Positions 33,646 to 46,650 of a DNA stretch of 64,000 nt are shown here, piece after piece. The translations under genes and the position numbers were made by a program. The first letter of the stretch is position 1. Each line of letters begins with the position of its first letter. Origin of the DNA: Adenanthera pavonina (lineage: Eukaryota; Streptophyta; Magnoliopsida; Fabales; Fabaceae); NCBI GenBank assembly GCA_026686845.1, contig JAIVEN010000023.1:10620001-10684000 (forward strand). The letters are read 5' to 3'. Under the pieces are notes generated by a model. The model ran no database searches. It saw only the letters and a list, made by a program, of their open reading frames with translations, and was not told where the DNA came from.

Positions 33646-34578
33646 TCCTGCACGAGCAATAATATTTCCTATATATATATATATAAATGCATCTTTCGCA
33701 CGTGTGTGATCAATATATCAAAAGAGTTGTGGAAAATGTGAATTAATTAATGAAATCAAAGGCCTTGGGTTCTCTTACTATTTGCAAGAAAATGTTCACT
33801 CCATGTATACAAGAGGAGTGATGGATGTATAGCTGGTAATTCGAGTTGGTCCTGCACATACGGTCGAGCAAAAAAAAAAATGATTGCAAAATGAGCTTTG
33901 TTTATTGAAGCCCCACCTGTGCTTAATAGGCTTATGGGCGGGCCTGAATGCCTATATTTTTTAAAATATTTTTTATATTTTTTTCATATCATTATTTAAT
34001 TTATGACAACTAATCATCATTATTATTCTTAAAAAATTAATATAATATTTAAATTTTATAATTTATACCTCACCCAATATTTAATAGAATAATGTGATTT
34101 TTAATATTAAAAAAAAGGGTCAAATGGGCCAGCTCATTACCTACTTGAGTTAGCCCATATAAGCCACGTGTTTGACAGGTGGGACCAAAAGCTCACTTTA
34201 AATTTGGCTTGCCATTCTTAAAGTCCAACCTAACATTTTATTTCAGGTTTGGTTCATACTATCATTATAGATGGATGGTTTTGCTCACAAAAGACAATTT
34301 GACCGATGAAGTTTGGTTTACAATTTGTCAAAAGTCCCTCATGAATTAATGAATATGTAAATATGGACAAAAATTCCCTCAAAAAAAAAAAATTGGTCTC
34401 TCAGGCCTAACTTGGTGAGAGGGGTCAGCTCAAGAACAATGCACATGCATGGTTTTCTTTCATTATCAGATTTTGACACTCAACAAAACACACTGCTATC
34501 CTATCTGAAATAAGATCCTATACATATGTACTGTAGATCGAGTTTCCCCCACATGATGTGCTTTCAAATAATCTCCAT

Positions 34579-34625
<47 letters not shown>

Positions 34626-37600
34626 TATGAGCAATAAAAAATAATTCTGGGAACCTTGAAGCCCCTGAAGCTGTACACTTCATGTGGTTAGGTAAAGAAG
34701 ACCAATATATAACTTCATGATCATTGTGGATGACAATCATGCATGCTATATATCATCCAAACAAAAACACAAACGTATGCGTGCAACCTCAAGCAACCTG
34801 CGAGAATTTCAATAATGATCATTTCAGACAATAATACTTGAACGGAATATATCTAAATTACCAATAATTCGTATTAGAATATATATTTATATATATATAT
34901 ATATCTTGTACTATAAGTTACTTAAATCGGAACACGCAATGTTATTTGTCATGATAGTAATTATTTGTTTAATTGAACAAATTCCTTTAACCTGCTACCT
35001 TAGCAACTGGATTGAATGATTGCCCCATGCATGGATTGGTGCATATATATATATATAGATATATATATTTTGATGATCTGGCATTTTTTCACACTCGAAC
35101 TGGAATGAATGAAGAAATGTGATGCAATAAATTAAGTATAACATTCCATACCATAGAGTGCAGGGTATTTTACGACCCCCTTCAATCTCTTACACTTGTT
35201 AATTTATGCATCGCTTAGTAATCTTTCGCCATATCAATAGCAAGTAAGCTTCTTCTATTAAAAAAAAAAGAGTAAAGTAAACTTCCATTTTGAATATTTT
35301 GTAATATTATTTTGTTTATTGACACTTATTGGAAAAATATAATATAGAAACTGCCATTTTTTAGCACCTTCGAGGTGTAAAAATAATCTAAATGCACTTT
35401 ATCTTCCCAATAAAACATTTTTCAAAATCATCCAAATGAGTTTTTCCTTCTGCAATAAAACATTTTTTGATTTTTGATAGTTATCTTACAGATGTCAAAT
35501 ACCAAGTCTTTTTATGTTTTTGTCAATAAATAATGATTTATTTTTTTTTGTTCAAGTGTTTTTTTTTAATTTCCTTTGGGCCCATCGAGTTCAAGCTAAC
35601 TCACAGGACTTAAAAATTAAACACAGGTGGGCTTAATTTCAGGGAAGCCGACGTTTCAAATTTGTCTGTTTGCTCACACACTTCTTGTTCTTTTCGAATC
35701 ATGCTAACTCGCTCCCACTTTGGCAGCAAGTAAATGAAGGCCAGCATCAAATTGACCCAAAGTCCTAATGTCAGTTATGGCTGAAAAAGCCCAAAATGAA
35801 CGGGTTCCAATTCTGTGACCCAAAAAAAGAAAAACAATAATCCTCATATCATTTAAGCACCTATAATAATTACAAAAAAGAGCCCCCATATCAAAGTCCA
35901 AAACAGTGACCATTTTAAGAACTCTTGAAGAGTCAATATAACAGCGTTATTTGGTGTAGACAACAGACTCGCAAATGGGGGTCCCGTTGTTTACACTAGC
36001 CCGACATTTGCACTCTTCCTAATTATTAAATTTAGTAAGAGGCAATTTTAATAGGAAGTGATAAAATTTCATCTCAAACATCCGTTTATAATAAGACAGA
36101 CATTTTAAATTGTCCGAATCAAAACGCACAATTTGATTAACTATTGTAAAATACAAGTAGGCAATCAAATTGGAGTCTTATCTTTTATTAACTAAGCTAA
36201 GTCTGTGATTGATTTGTGTGGGAGATTGAGAGATATGAAATGGCCAAAATTAAAAATGAGATAAATTAATGAGGTCCTGACACAGTTTGTAAATAAATGT
36301 GTCCCTTAAACATGTTATTCTTAATTCAATATCTAATCGTATATATGAAAAATACTTTAATAGGAAAATTAAACCCAACTTCAATAATGTCTCTGTCTTA
36401 AAAGTATTAATATTGGGTTAAAAAAATTTTACAAAAAAAGAAGTGGATGGTGGTAAAGCAGAGAGAAAGTGACGAGTGAATATATGGCACTTTCAAATTG
36501 AGACAGATACAAAGTATGTGTCATATTCTCTTGAAATAGTGACCATACTCTCCCTTCCCCCCATTCACTCCACTCTTTGTATCTTCCTTTTCATCTGCCC
36601 TCCTTCCTCCACTTTATCAAAGCTTTACTCTCCACTCCCCCTGCTACTCAAAACCCATCATTCACCCTTTTTCCTTTATCCCCAAGCAATTCTATATTAA
36701 CTTTTCCAAACACTATCTATTTTCATCTATTTTATACTTTACTTGCTCTAAAAAATTATATTTCACTCTTATCACATTTTAATGTCAATATAAGCATATG
36801 ATTTAATTCTTAATACCACGCTAAAAATAAATAAATAAATAATATCTCTGAACTGCATATTGCATAAAAGCTTAAATTTTGTGAATAAAAAAATTTTAAA
36901 AATAAAAAATTAACAAATATAATTAAATAAAGAACTAATATAGTTCTCTATTTAGCAAAAGGAAATGGCTTTTTTGTCACGATTTAGCTAGCACATTTTT
37001 CACCTTCCCTTCAAAAGCATGTTATCCTCTTTTGAATTGGGAATTTTATCAAACATTAAATTCTATATTTCATACGGAACTGATTTATCTTCTCGACCAA
37101 GATGTTAATAGAGCAAAAAAAAAAAAGATATTTGCGTTAAAATGTTTAGAATTAAAGTGAGATGGAGAACAGTCAAATAATATTAGATCATATATACAGT
37201 TTGAAACTTAAATTATACGCGATAATACACTCCCAAAGTAGAGACAGATTAACCTAAATATAGTAATAGGTTGTGCATTAATGATCACGTGTTTCCGGGA
37301 ATAAGGGAACTAAATACAAATTGGCTTTAAGTGGATATAAAGTAATGATGGGTTGTTCTCTTGATTCCAATGGTTAGTGTTACATAGGAAATGATGCTTA
37401 GAAGATGAGAATAATACTATTAGTAATAATATTATAGGAGTATTTCTTTTAAAAAAGTGGTGTGGTTTCCTGCAGATTGCCAGATGAAAGCAAGAAAGAT
37501 TCTTCACTTTTATCTTTTTAAGCATACGAGGAAAAATCTATTGTATGGATTGAAGGACGAGTGGACTATATTTCTTTCCCCTCATTTATTTTTTTTATGG

Positions 37601-38220
37601 GATCCATATCCATATTCCCACAGAAAACGGCACCATTTGACAGCCCAGCTGGCCAACGCACAAAACAAGTTGGATGTGGTGCACGTCCTTAAAAAAATGA
37701 ACTCAATCTGCTAGTAACAATTCGTTACTTATATAGGTCATAGCTTTCTGGCGTTTTTCACAATATTTGATTATTTTTCATTTAAAATTTTAATAAAACA
37801 CTAATTACTTATTCTACTATTTTATCCATCATTAATATCAAATATATAATTTAAAATGATATTTAGAATTGATAAAAAGCTTCTTCCCTTTCAAAAAGAT
37901 TGGTACTTTGAGTTTTTTCCTTATTTCAAAATAATTATCACATTACAATTTTTAACATAACATTAATTGTATTTTAATAAATTTACTATTAACAATCACA
38001 TTAATACTGAGTGGTTTAGATATTTATAAATAAGGGGTATTATAATAAAATATATTCATTTCCCTCATCACTATATTATTTATTGACTTTCTTAATTTAT
38101 ATACACAACTCCAAAGTAATAATTGTTTTAAAATGGAAAAAATATTAAATTTTACAATATTTTATATCATTTAATAATTTTTTTGATTTTGTCAAAACCC
38201 TAAAATGACAATTTTTAAAA
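33646..38220. other. Gene-poor intergenic DNA
   Basis: AT-rich sequence with simple repeats. Several open frames of 60-75 codons (e.g. around 36476-36801) are pyrimidine-rich low-complexity without recognisable domains. No RNA gene or coding region supported. Confidence 0.6.
34580..34623. repeat. (TG)n microsatellite
   Basis: About 22 uninterrupted TG dinucleotides. Confidence 0.97.
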
Positions 38221-38224
38221 ATTA

Positions 38225-38745
38225 GAGGGAGTTAAGGGTGTTCAGTTAATCCAGTAGCCTAGCAAGTCCGATCCTACTTAGCATATCGGGTTAATCCTAG
38301 ACATCGGGCTAGTATTGGTCTCAATATATGTAATTTTATATATTTTTAAAAATTTATAAATATTAATTTTATAGGATATTTTTCTTGATATATCTATGTA
38401 ATAAATTGGTTATATCATTATTGTGAATATTTTTAAGAATTCAATCTCTTAATTTTATTTAAAATTTTAAATTAATTTCTTAATATTGTGTAAAAAATAA
38501 TCCATGATTACTAAATATTTATAATTTTAATAACTATTATTTTTAAAGAAATATATTTTGGATTAAGGTAATTATAATTTTATTAATAAATAAAATTAAT
38601 TTATTTTTATTTTTTAAGATTGGGCCAACCCCATTCTTATATACTGGGTTTGGTTTGATCTTACCAAGTTTCACAAAAATTCAGTATCAAATTGACTATC
38701 AAACCAATATTACTCGAACTTTGTGCATCTAGTATGTGCACCGAG
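38225..38745 (+). repeat. Dispersed ~500-bp element, copy 1
   Basis: Resembles the reverse complement of 41290-41775 over most of its length. Shared blocks include 'attggttatatcattatt', 'aatatttttaagaatt', 'aattttatttaaaatttt' and 'aaattaatttcttaatatt'. The outer parts are GC-richer (gatcggg, gggcc and gggtt motifs) around an AT-rich core. It is a non-coding, MITE-like or TRIM-like family; termini were not resolved. Confidence 0.68.
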
Positions 38746-41289
38746 TATTAAAATGCATATGCAATACACTTTTCATTTGGACTTCCAAATTCGATGTTAT
38801 ATATTTATTTTTGAGGTGAGATATGGGTTATTTAGATTTAATTTTGACCATTTATATTTATTTTTAAAAATACTTTTAGAGTTAAACACAATTTTTTGAA
38901 AAAAAAAATAATATTTTAAAGTTTATCATTTTTCTTTATATGTCAAAATAAAAAATATAATATTGAAATAGTAGAAATAAGATATAATACAATTTATACA
39001 ATTCAATTTTATTATGGACGGTCTAGAGCATGAGATCCATAATTTTCCGCCCGAAAAGTCGAGTAATTGTTACTATTTTTAGGAGTTCATTACCACTGTA
39101 GTGAAGTCAATTAACCAACATAAAGTTATTATATATATATATATATATATACACATGTATAACGTGTCCGTTTAGAAATAAGATTACCCAAAATGTTTAT
39201 CATATTATTTGTCTCAAGAGTCTCACTTCTATGATGTTGAGAAAAAAAAATCACAATTTTATATTGTAGCAACTAACACAAATTAATCTTGGGTTCAAAT
39301 TCTCCTGAAATAACAAAAAATAAATAAATAAACTGAAATAAGAATTTACATGATATATATATATATTAAAGAATAAAAGAGAGGCGTGTTTTGAAATAAT
39401 AATTACTAAAATATTATAATAGTTTAATCAAATTTCAGAGGAGGTTAGACTAATTTTCTTCAAAATCAAAACTCAATTTTAAAGGGGCATGCACTTTTTT
39501 TTTGTTTTTTTGAGGATATTTTGGTATTCCTTGTTGAGTTGGGATAGCATCTAGCCATGTGGTTTCACGCAAGCGAGTTTTGCTTACTCGTGATGATGCA
39601 ACACATTTCCAGTTGCCTTCACATGATTTTTAATTTTCAATTGCACAAAGTCAACCCCTCATCTCTTGCCCCTATCAATCAAATATTTCAACCTCCCTCC
39701 TTTTACTTCTATCTAAATGCTCAACTCTCCACTCGTTATTCCCTTTTCTTTTCTTCTTGTTTCTTTTCAATTAACTGTTAAATTACTGGATGACAAAAAG
39801 AGTAAACGCAGCCAATCATTGCCAAAATAAAACAAATTTCGTCCAGTTTTAATGAATTATAAAGGGCATCTTACATTTGTTTAATTGGTTCAATAGAAAA
39901 ATCAAATTGTAGAGAAACCATTCTTTATGTTTTTCTAATTAAATCCTAATATATTTTAATTAAAAACCATATATATATATATATCTAACCCTTGCCCCCT
40001 ATATTATATATATATATATAATCAATGCTTGTCTAAGATAACGTTGACATTTTTCTTAAAATGTTATTGATGACTCTTTTTTTTTTCTTTTTCCTTTTTT
40101 CGATTCATTTGATAGCTTAAGCCCGAATGTAGCAGTTGACTCGATATTTTAACATTTCATTTATAATTAAGATGAAAAAAGAAAGAGAGAAAAATGTACA
40201 CATATTTTTTTCAGTAATCTTTTTCTCCCACTACAAAAAGAAAAAAAGCTTGATTCTGTGGGTCCCATCGCCACGTGCATTTCCCTCTAGCTCTATAGTG
40301 CTCAACCCCAATTGGAGAAAGCAACAAAGATAACTTTGCGGAGTTAGCACCTGATAATTTTCAGGCAAAAAAAAAAAAAGTGCACTTATTATAAGTCCAT
40401 GGTAACAAACACTACGAGGACAACATGGTAACAAGTACAGGGGTCTCTCCTCGTAAGCCCCCTCCTGGGTACTGGCTGGTAGGATTTTTTTAAATTAAAA
40501 ATTATAAATAAAAATTAAATTTTTTAGAGATTATACATATATGTATTTTATGTAATTTTAAGTTTTTTTAATATTAAAATAATATTATACCGTAAAAATT
40601 AAATCTTTACCATTTGCAGTTTTATATAATTTTTTAGGAATATAAAACTACATAAAATGCTTATCTGTTTGATCTCTCAAAAATATATTTTTATTTATAA
40701 TTTGTAATTTTAAAAAAGGGAACGACAGCGGTCTCTATAGGAGAAATCCCCGACCCTGATAACAAACACTACTAGCCAAAAAAAAAAAATAGTAACAAAC
40801 ACCAATATTATACTTGAACGCAAAAAAATGTTTCATTTTCATAAAAGATATTACATGTGTTATGGTATATGAACTTTTTAGTGAATGTCTCGACACATGT
40901 TTTATTACCATAAAAGATAAATTGAGCGTCTTTTACGAACCATTAACAAGTGCATATATGAATGCTTAGAATACATACATATATATTTTATAATGATTCA
41001 GATCATGCACCTGCTGCTTGGATTAATGATATTGTGGTAACATGGGGTACCATGCCAATTTGGATTTAAATTTTAAGTGATTATGTGATGGAGTTATCGA
41101 AAGGAAACAGTTTTTTAATAAGTATATATATTTTAAATAAGTACTTATAAAAGAAACTGATTTTTTTGAGTTGAAATTTAATGTCTCGTAGCTTTTTTTG
41201 CTTTTATCTAATTTTATCACTGCTTTTGCATGTCCCATGCGATGGATATGTAGTTTTGGTGGTTTAGCTTGTTAATCTATATATATATA
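38746..41289. other. Gene-poor intergenic DNA
   Basis: AT-rich, with (AT)n runs near 39128-39152 and 39970-40020 and poly(A)/poly(T) tracts. A palindromic pair of related segments around 40440-40740 (ggtctctcctcgtaag near 40441; its complement-like ggtctctataggagaaat near 40730) suggests another small foldback element. No gene. Confidence 0.5.
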
Positions 41290-41775
41290 TATATTCGGGG
41301 TATAGCCAACTTGAAATTGTCCGGTCTTTATGAAGTTGGGTGAGATTGGACTAACCCAACATATAAGATTGGGGTTGATATAGTCTTAAAAAATATTTAA
41401 AAATAAAAAATAAGTTAATTTTATTTATTAACAAAAATATAAATACATTAATCTAAAATGTATTTTTTTAAAAATAATATTTGTTAAAATTATAAATATT
41501 TAATAATAATGCATTATTTTTACATAATATTAAGAAATTAATTTAAAATTTTAAATAAAATTAAAAGATAAAATTCTTAAAAATATTTAGAATAATGATA
41601 TAACCAATATATATTTTATATTGTATTAAGAAAAATATTATATAAAGTTTTTTAAAAATATATAAAATTATATATATTGGGATCGGACGAGATTGAGTTT
41701 GCCATCAACCTGGTCTACAACCTGATATGTTGGGTTGGATCGGGCCTATAAAGGTGGTTAAATATCACTAATACT
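41290..41775 (-). repeat. Dispersed ~500-bp element, copy 2 (inverted)
   Basis: Opposite-orientation relative of 38225-38745, with the same AT-rich core between GC-richer ends (gggtataggttggattg-like motifs and ggatcgggccta). It is bordered by (AT)n runs on both sides (41278-41294 and about 41776-41792). Confidence 0.68.
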
Positions 41776-42833
41776 ATATATATATATATATAAATTGCTG
41801 GTTAGAATCCTTTATAATTCAAGTTTGGGTTGAGAAGAGAAGAGAGGAGAAAATTAGTCTATATTTATTCTTACTTTTTTTTATTAGGTTTCTTCTTCTT
41901 ATTTTTGTAGATCTCCCATTCGCCTAAATTTGAGGGGCAAATGAAAAAGTGAAATGTATACAGAATCTGACAACCTGACAATCACGCATACAATATAAAA
42001 AGCAGCAAGGGATAGGGATTCACATGCATGTTGATGAGAGCCCAGCAACATGCATCATGTGAATTCAGAAGAAGCCACCCCATCTTTTTTTTTTTTGTAG
42101 CAAGGATCGCTCTTAATTTGGCATTTTCATGCTTAACCAATAAATCGTTTTTGCTCTGATGAGAGCCGACAGAGAAAGAATATATATATTTCATCATTTT
42201 ACCAACAAACACGCCCCATGTGGCGACCTATTTCATCTTCATATTTTTAATGCCTATGTAAATTGTAATGTAACCCCTCCTCTAGTTAAATACGTAATAT
42301 TATATATCTTTGTGTGTCACATGTATGTCATATAGCTAGTTAGAGTATTTTCCTGGCTACTCTATCCCCTATCCGGGCTTCATCCCGTTTGTCTATGTGA
42401 ATATGAGGGTAGTTTAATTTATTTTATATATTGAAAAAAATTTAAGTATAATTTTTAAATTTATCATTTAAAATAAGATACGACATTAAAATTGTCTTCT
42501 CATACACACCACATAGTATGATTTATGGATGCACAAGTGCTCATCAAGTTGACCTATAACAACATGGCGTGTTCATATGCGCAATTATTCACGAATAGTT
42601 AATATTGCCCGAAATATTAAATAAAATCATATTATTCAAACAGTAGTTAGTCTACGTTTGGTAGGCGATCGAGCTCAAACTACAGTTTTTGACCAGTTCA
42701 AGTTTGCGATACTTGGTTAAAAATGAGAAAAACAACTCAAATTAAATTCTCCTTCTTTTCTCACACTCCTCTTTTAATAATACACACACACACACATATA
42801 TATATATACATTTATTGTTCACATGTTTTAAAT

Positions 42834-42864
<31 letters not shown>

Positions 42865-43140
42865 GCTCAGACTGAAATACTTATAAGTGACGTGCAAAAC
42901 TTTGTGAATTGGTTGAAAACAAAAATTTGTGCGTCCTACAAGACAAATGAAGCTCCATGTGTGCTTGTTATATACGCTACTGATACCATTAATTAATATT
43001 TACATTTTGTTTTGTCAAAATATATATACAAGACACAACGTTAACTATAATATTTGAAGCAATTTGTACGTTTAAATTGCTCATAGTTTCACAGCCAAAT
43101 TGTAAATTTTTTTTAGCAAATGAAAAAATTAAATACATCC
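41776..43140. other. Gene-poor intergenic DNA
   Basis: Contains (AC)n(AT)n compound microsatellites at about 42781-42810 and 42832-42865, separated by about 20 bp and alike in structure. No gene recognised. Confidence 0.55.
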
Positions 43141-43449
43141 TGTTAGAGATAGTTTGAAAAAAACTAAAGTCCCACATCGGATGGGAGTAAGGTTTATGAA
43201 ATGTATATAAGAGAGAGAAGACAAAGCATATTAAAATAATTATTGAACAAAATGTTAAGTGGATTTAAATATTATTTATTTAATATTTAAAGCAATTAGC
43301 ACTTAGCACTTGACCATTGGATTGATCTAACGGTGGAGATCTGATCTGGTATGAATTTCAGATTAATATTTTAATTAATCATTTTTTTTTTCAGAAACAG
43401 AATTTCAAATAGCAACGTTTTGAAACAGTACATTCTGAAACAACATGTC
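43141..43449 (+). repeat. Truncated 5' LTR of the copia element
   Basis: Collinear with 45930-46254 of the 3' LTR up to ...caacatgtc, where similarity stops abruptly. It lacks one cacttag repeat and an adjacent roughly 15-bp segment present in the 3' copy. Confidence 0.9.
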
Positions 43450-45407
43450 TTGCATTTTACAAAGTTCCAGAATATAAAAGAACTAAATTAGGACCAAGAG
43501 CTTTGAAAAGTATATTTGTAGGATATGCAGAAAATTCAAAAGCCTATAGACTCTTAGATATTGATTCTAATGTAATTGTTGAATCACGAGATGTTGAATT
43601 TTTTGAAGGAAAATTTGTTTCTGATCCAGTACAAACTGATTTGTTTCGAAATAAAGAGCATGAAGAGTCTACATCTGTAAGAAATGAATTAGTAGAACCT
43701 TATTCTGAATTTGAACCTAGAAGAAGTCAGAGAGCAAGGAAAGGAAAATATTTAGATTCTGATTTTATTAATTATCAAGCAATAGTCTTCTTAGTTGAAG
43801 GTGATAGAGAATCAGTATTAAGACAAATTCCTATTCTTTTAAGTATTGAAGAAGATCCTAAAACATATACAGAAGCATTGATGTCCAGAGACTCAAGTTT
43901 TTGGAAGGAAGCTATAAATGATGAAATGGATTCATTGTTGTCTAGTAAAACTTGGGAATTAGTTTATTTGCCTGAAGGGTCAAAACCTATTGGTTGCAAA
44001 TGAGTTTTTAGACGGAAATATAATACTAATGGCTCTATTCAAACATTTAAAGCTAGGTTGGTTGCTAAAGGTTTTAAACAAAAAGAAGGAATTGATTATT
44101 TTGATACATATGCACCAGTTGCTAGAGTTACTTCTATTAGAGTTTTATTTGCTTTAGCATCTATTAATAATTTATTTGTGCATCAAATGGATGTTAAAAC
44201 AGCATTTTTAAATGGTGAATTAGAAGAAGAAGTTTATATGGAACAACCAGAAGGCTTTGTACTTCCTGGAAATGAAAAGAAAGTTTGCAAATTAACTAGA
44301 TCTTTGTATGGTTTAAAACAGGCTCCTAAGCAATGGCATGAAAAGTTTGATTTTGTTGTGTTGTCTCATGATTTTAAACATAATAATGCAGATAAGTGTG
44401 TTTCTCTAAAATTCACTGGTGAGTATGGAGTTATTATTTGTTTATATGTAGATAACATGCTTATCTTTGGAACTAGTATGTTTGCAATAAATGAGACTAA
44501 AAAGTTTTTATCCTCACAACTTAAGATGAAAGATCTTGGAGAAGTGGATACTATTTTAGGGATCAAAGTTAAGAGGCATAGTGGATGTTTTTCTCTAGAT
44601 CAATCTCACTATGTTAGTAAAATTTTGAACAAGTTTCAACATTTAAATATAAAAGAGGCAAATACCCCATTTGATTCATCACATCATTTAATAGAAAATA
44701 ATAATAGATCAGTGGCTCAATTAGAATATGCTAGTGCTATTGGGAGTTTGATGTATGCAATGCATTGTACTAGACCTGATATAGCTTTTGTAGTATGTAA
44801 ACTTTCGAGATATACTAGTAATCCAGGAACAGAACACTGGAAAGGAATTACAAGGGTCCTAGGATATCTAAAGAAAACAATTAATCTAGGACTGTTTTAT
44901 AATAAATTTCCAGTAGTTTTGGAAGGTTACACGGATGCTAGTTGGATAACTGGTGCAGGTGATAGTAAGTCAACTTCAGGGTGGATATTTACCCTGGCAG
45001 GAGGAGCAATCTCCTGGGCATTAAAGAAACAGACTTGTATAAGTCATTCTACGATGGAATCAGAATTTATTGCCTTGGCATCTGCATGTAAAGAGGGAGA
45101 GTGGTTGAGGAATTTATTATTGAAAATAAAGTTGTGGCCACAACCGATGCCAGCCATCTCTTTACATTGTGATAGTGAGGCTACAATGTCTATGGCATTT
45201 AACAAAATTTACAATGGTAAATCTAGACATATAAGCCTAAGGCATGAATATGTGAGGCAATTAATTTCTGATGGAGTAATTACAATTCAATATGTAAAAA
45301 CAAGTGAAAACTTGGCTGATCCTTTTACAAAAGGACTCAATAAAGAATTGGTTAACAAAACATCAAGAGGAATGGGATTGAACCCCGTAAACATCAGTCA
45401 CCAGTAA
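43450..45407 (+). pseudogene. Copia pol remnant: integrase C-end, RT, RNase H
   Basis: A continuous pol frame from the end of integrase (GPRALKSIFVGY, then a linker with RRSQRARKGKY) through reverse transcriptase and RNase H to a stop at 45405-45407. One in-frame TGA at 44001-44003 interrupts the frame between the linker and the RT core. The RT catalytic motif reads YVDN (44445-44456) instead of the family's YVDD. RNase H landmarks such as GYTDASW and STMESEF are intact. With gag, protease and the primer site gone, the copy is defective. Confidence 0.92.
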
Positions 45408-45929
45408 TGGAAACCCAACCTTTAACTAGACCAAATCTGGTTTAAAGGTTCAATGGGTAATAACAAGTTATTGATAAGTGACTGGGCACTAGAGTAGACA
45501 TTTAACCATTCCGTGATGAGTGCATATAAGAAGAACTTAAGTGTTCAGGGTGAGTTAAACTCTTAATAGATTCAAGGAAGCCTGAGCAATTAAGGCTTAA
45601 TGGAAATCTACCTATATGAACATAAGAAGTGGTGCCGCTTCTTACAAGAATTCAGGGGTAATTCTTGAAATGTTCATGAAAAGCCTGGGATGAGCACATG
45701 GCCATAAAAGTGCGGGAAGTCTATGCAGAACGAAATCAATATAAGATTATGTGTGTGGTATTTCCGGTACTAACACTAAAGTTGTGGTTCAATGCAGTTA
45801 AGCAACTATCTACTTGTTAATACTTTGAAGTACTTACACTATTAACAGGTTCAAGTCAAGAGACACCTGCTATTATGCATATTCTTATGTTTAGAGAGAA
45901 CATTTAGTTTTTCAAACTAAGTGGGGGAT

Positions 45930-46645
45930 TGTTAGAGATAGTTTGAAAAAAAACTAAAGTCCCACATCGGATGGGAGTAAGGTTTATGAAATGTATATAA
46001 GAGAGAGAAGACAAAGCATATTAAAATAATTATTGAACAAAATGTTAAGTGGATTTAAATATTATTTATTTAATATTTAAAGCACTTAGCACTTAGCACT
46101 TAGCACTTGGCGCGTCGTGATCATTGGATTGATCTAACGGTGGAGATCTGGTCTGGTATGAATTTCAGATTAATATTTTAATTAATCATTTTTTTTTCAG
46201 AAACAGAATTTCAAATAGCAACGTTTTGAAACAGTACATTCTGAAACAACATGTCATTTGATATTCTGTTTCAATTTGACAACAACGTTTCAAATACAAA
46301 GTTCAGAAATGAACAGGTTCATGAACAACGTTTCAAATACAATGTTCAGAAACAAACAGGTTCATACACAACGTTTCAATTTTCTGTTTTCTACTATTAT
46401 AAAAGGATCAGACTAGAGACTAAATGTACACCTCACATTTCTTCTCTTACTTATAATCTCTTTGTTTCGTTCTGTGTTTCAAGGTATCTGAAGTTGCTGT
46501 CAGATATCTTTGGTGCTTAGAATAACTCCTAGGGGTGATTCGTCGGATCCCTGCAGCAAACCTAGTGGGGGCGAATAACACCTTAAGGACAGTGTGTTAT
46601 CATACGTTTCTGGGCACCGGTCACTTTCATTTACTGTTCCTAACA
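45930..46645 (+). repeat. Complete 3' LTR of the copia element
   Basis: 716 bp, TG...CA bounded. It contains a TATA-like atgtatataag near 45990 and a 43-bp tandem repeat (46281-46323 and 46324-46366, with a partial third copy) beginning aacaacgtttcaaatacaa. Confidence 0.92.
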
Positions 46646-46650
46646 CATCC

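Larger units (their letters stand above)
43141..46645 (+). mobile_element. Ty1/copia LTR retrotransposon with large internal deletion
   Basis: Both ends are LTRs beginning TGTTAGAGATAG, and the element ends CCTAACA. A 5-bp target duplication, catcc, is at 43136-43140 and 46646-46650. The 3' LTR is complete (45930-46645, 716 bp) and is preceded by a purine tract, aagtgggggat (45919-45929). The 5' LTR is cut short at about 43449 and is joined directly to the 3' part of integrase, so the rest of the LTR, the primer-binding site, gag, protease and most of integrase are missing. Domain order IN - RT - RNase H identifies copia. The LTRs differ at few positions apart from one indel in the cacttag-repeat region, implying a fairly recent insertion. 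Confidence 0.93.

Noticed and set aside
36476..36801. Two overlapping 74-codon plus-strand frames
   Set aside because: Pyrimidine-rich low complexity producing Pro/Ser/Leu/Phe runs; no domain, no splice or promoter support.
39270..39310. tRNA-like 'gggttcaaattctcc' T-loop motif
   Set aside because: No acceptor stem, D-arm or anticodon arm can be paired around it. No tRNA gene was convincing elsewhere in the window.
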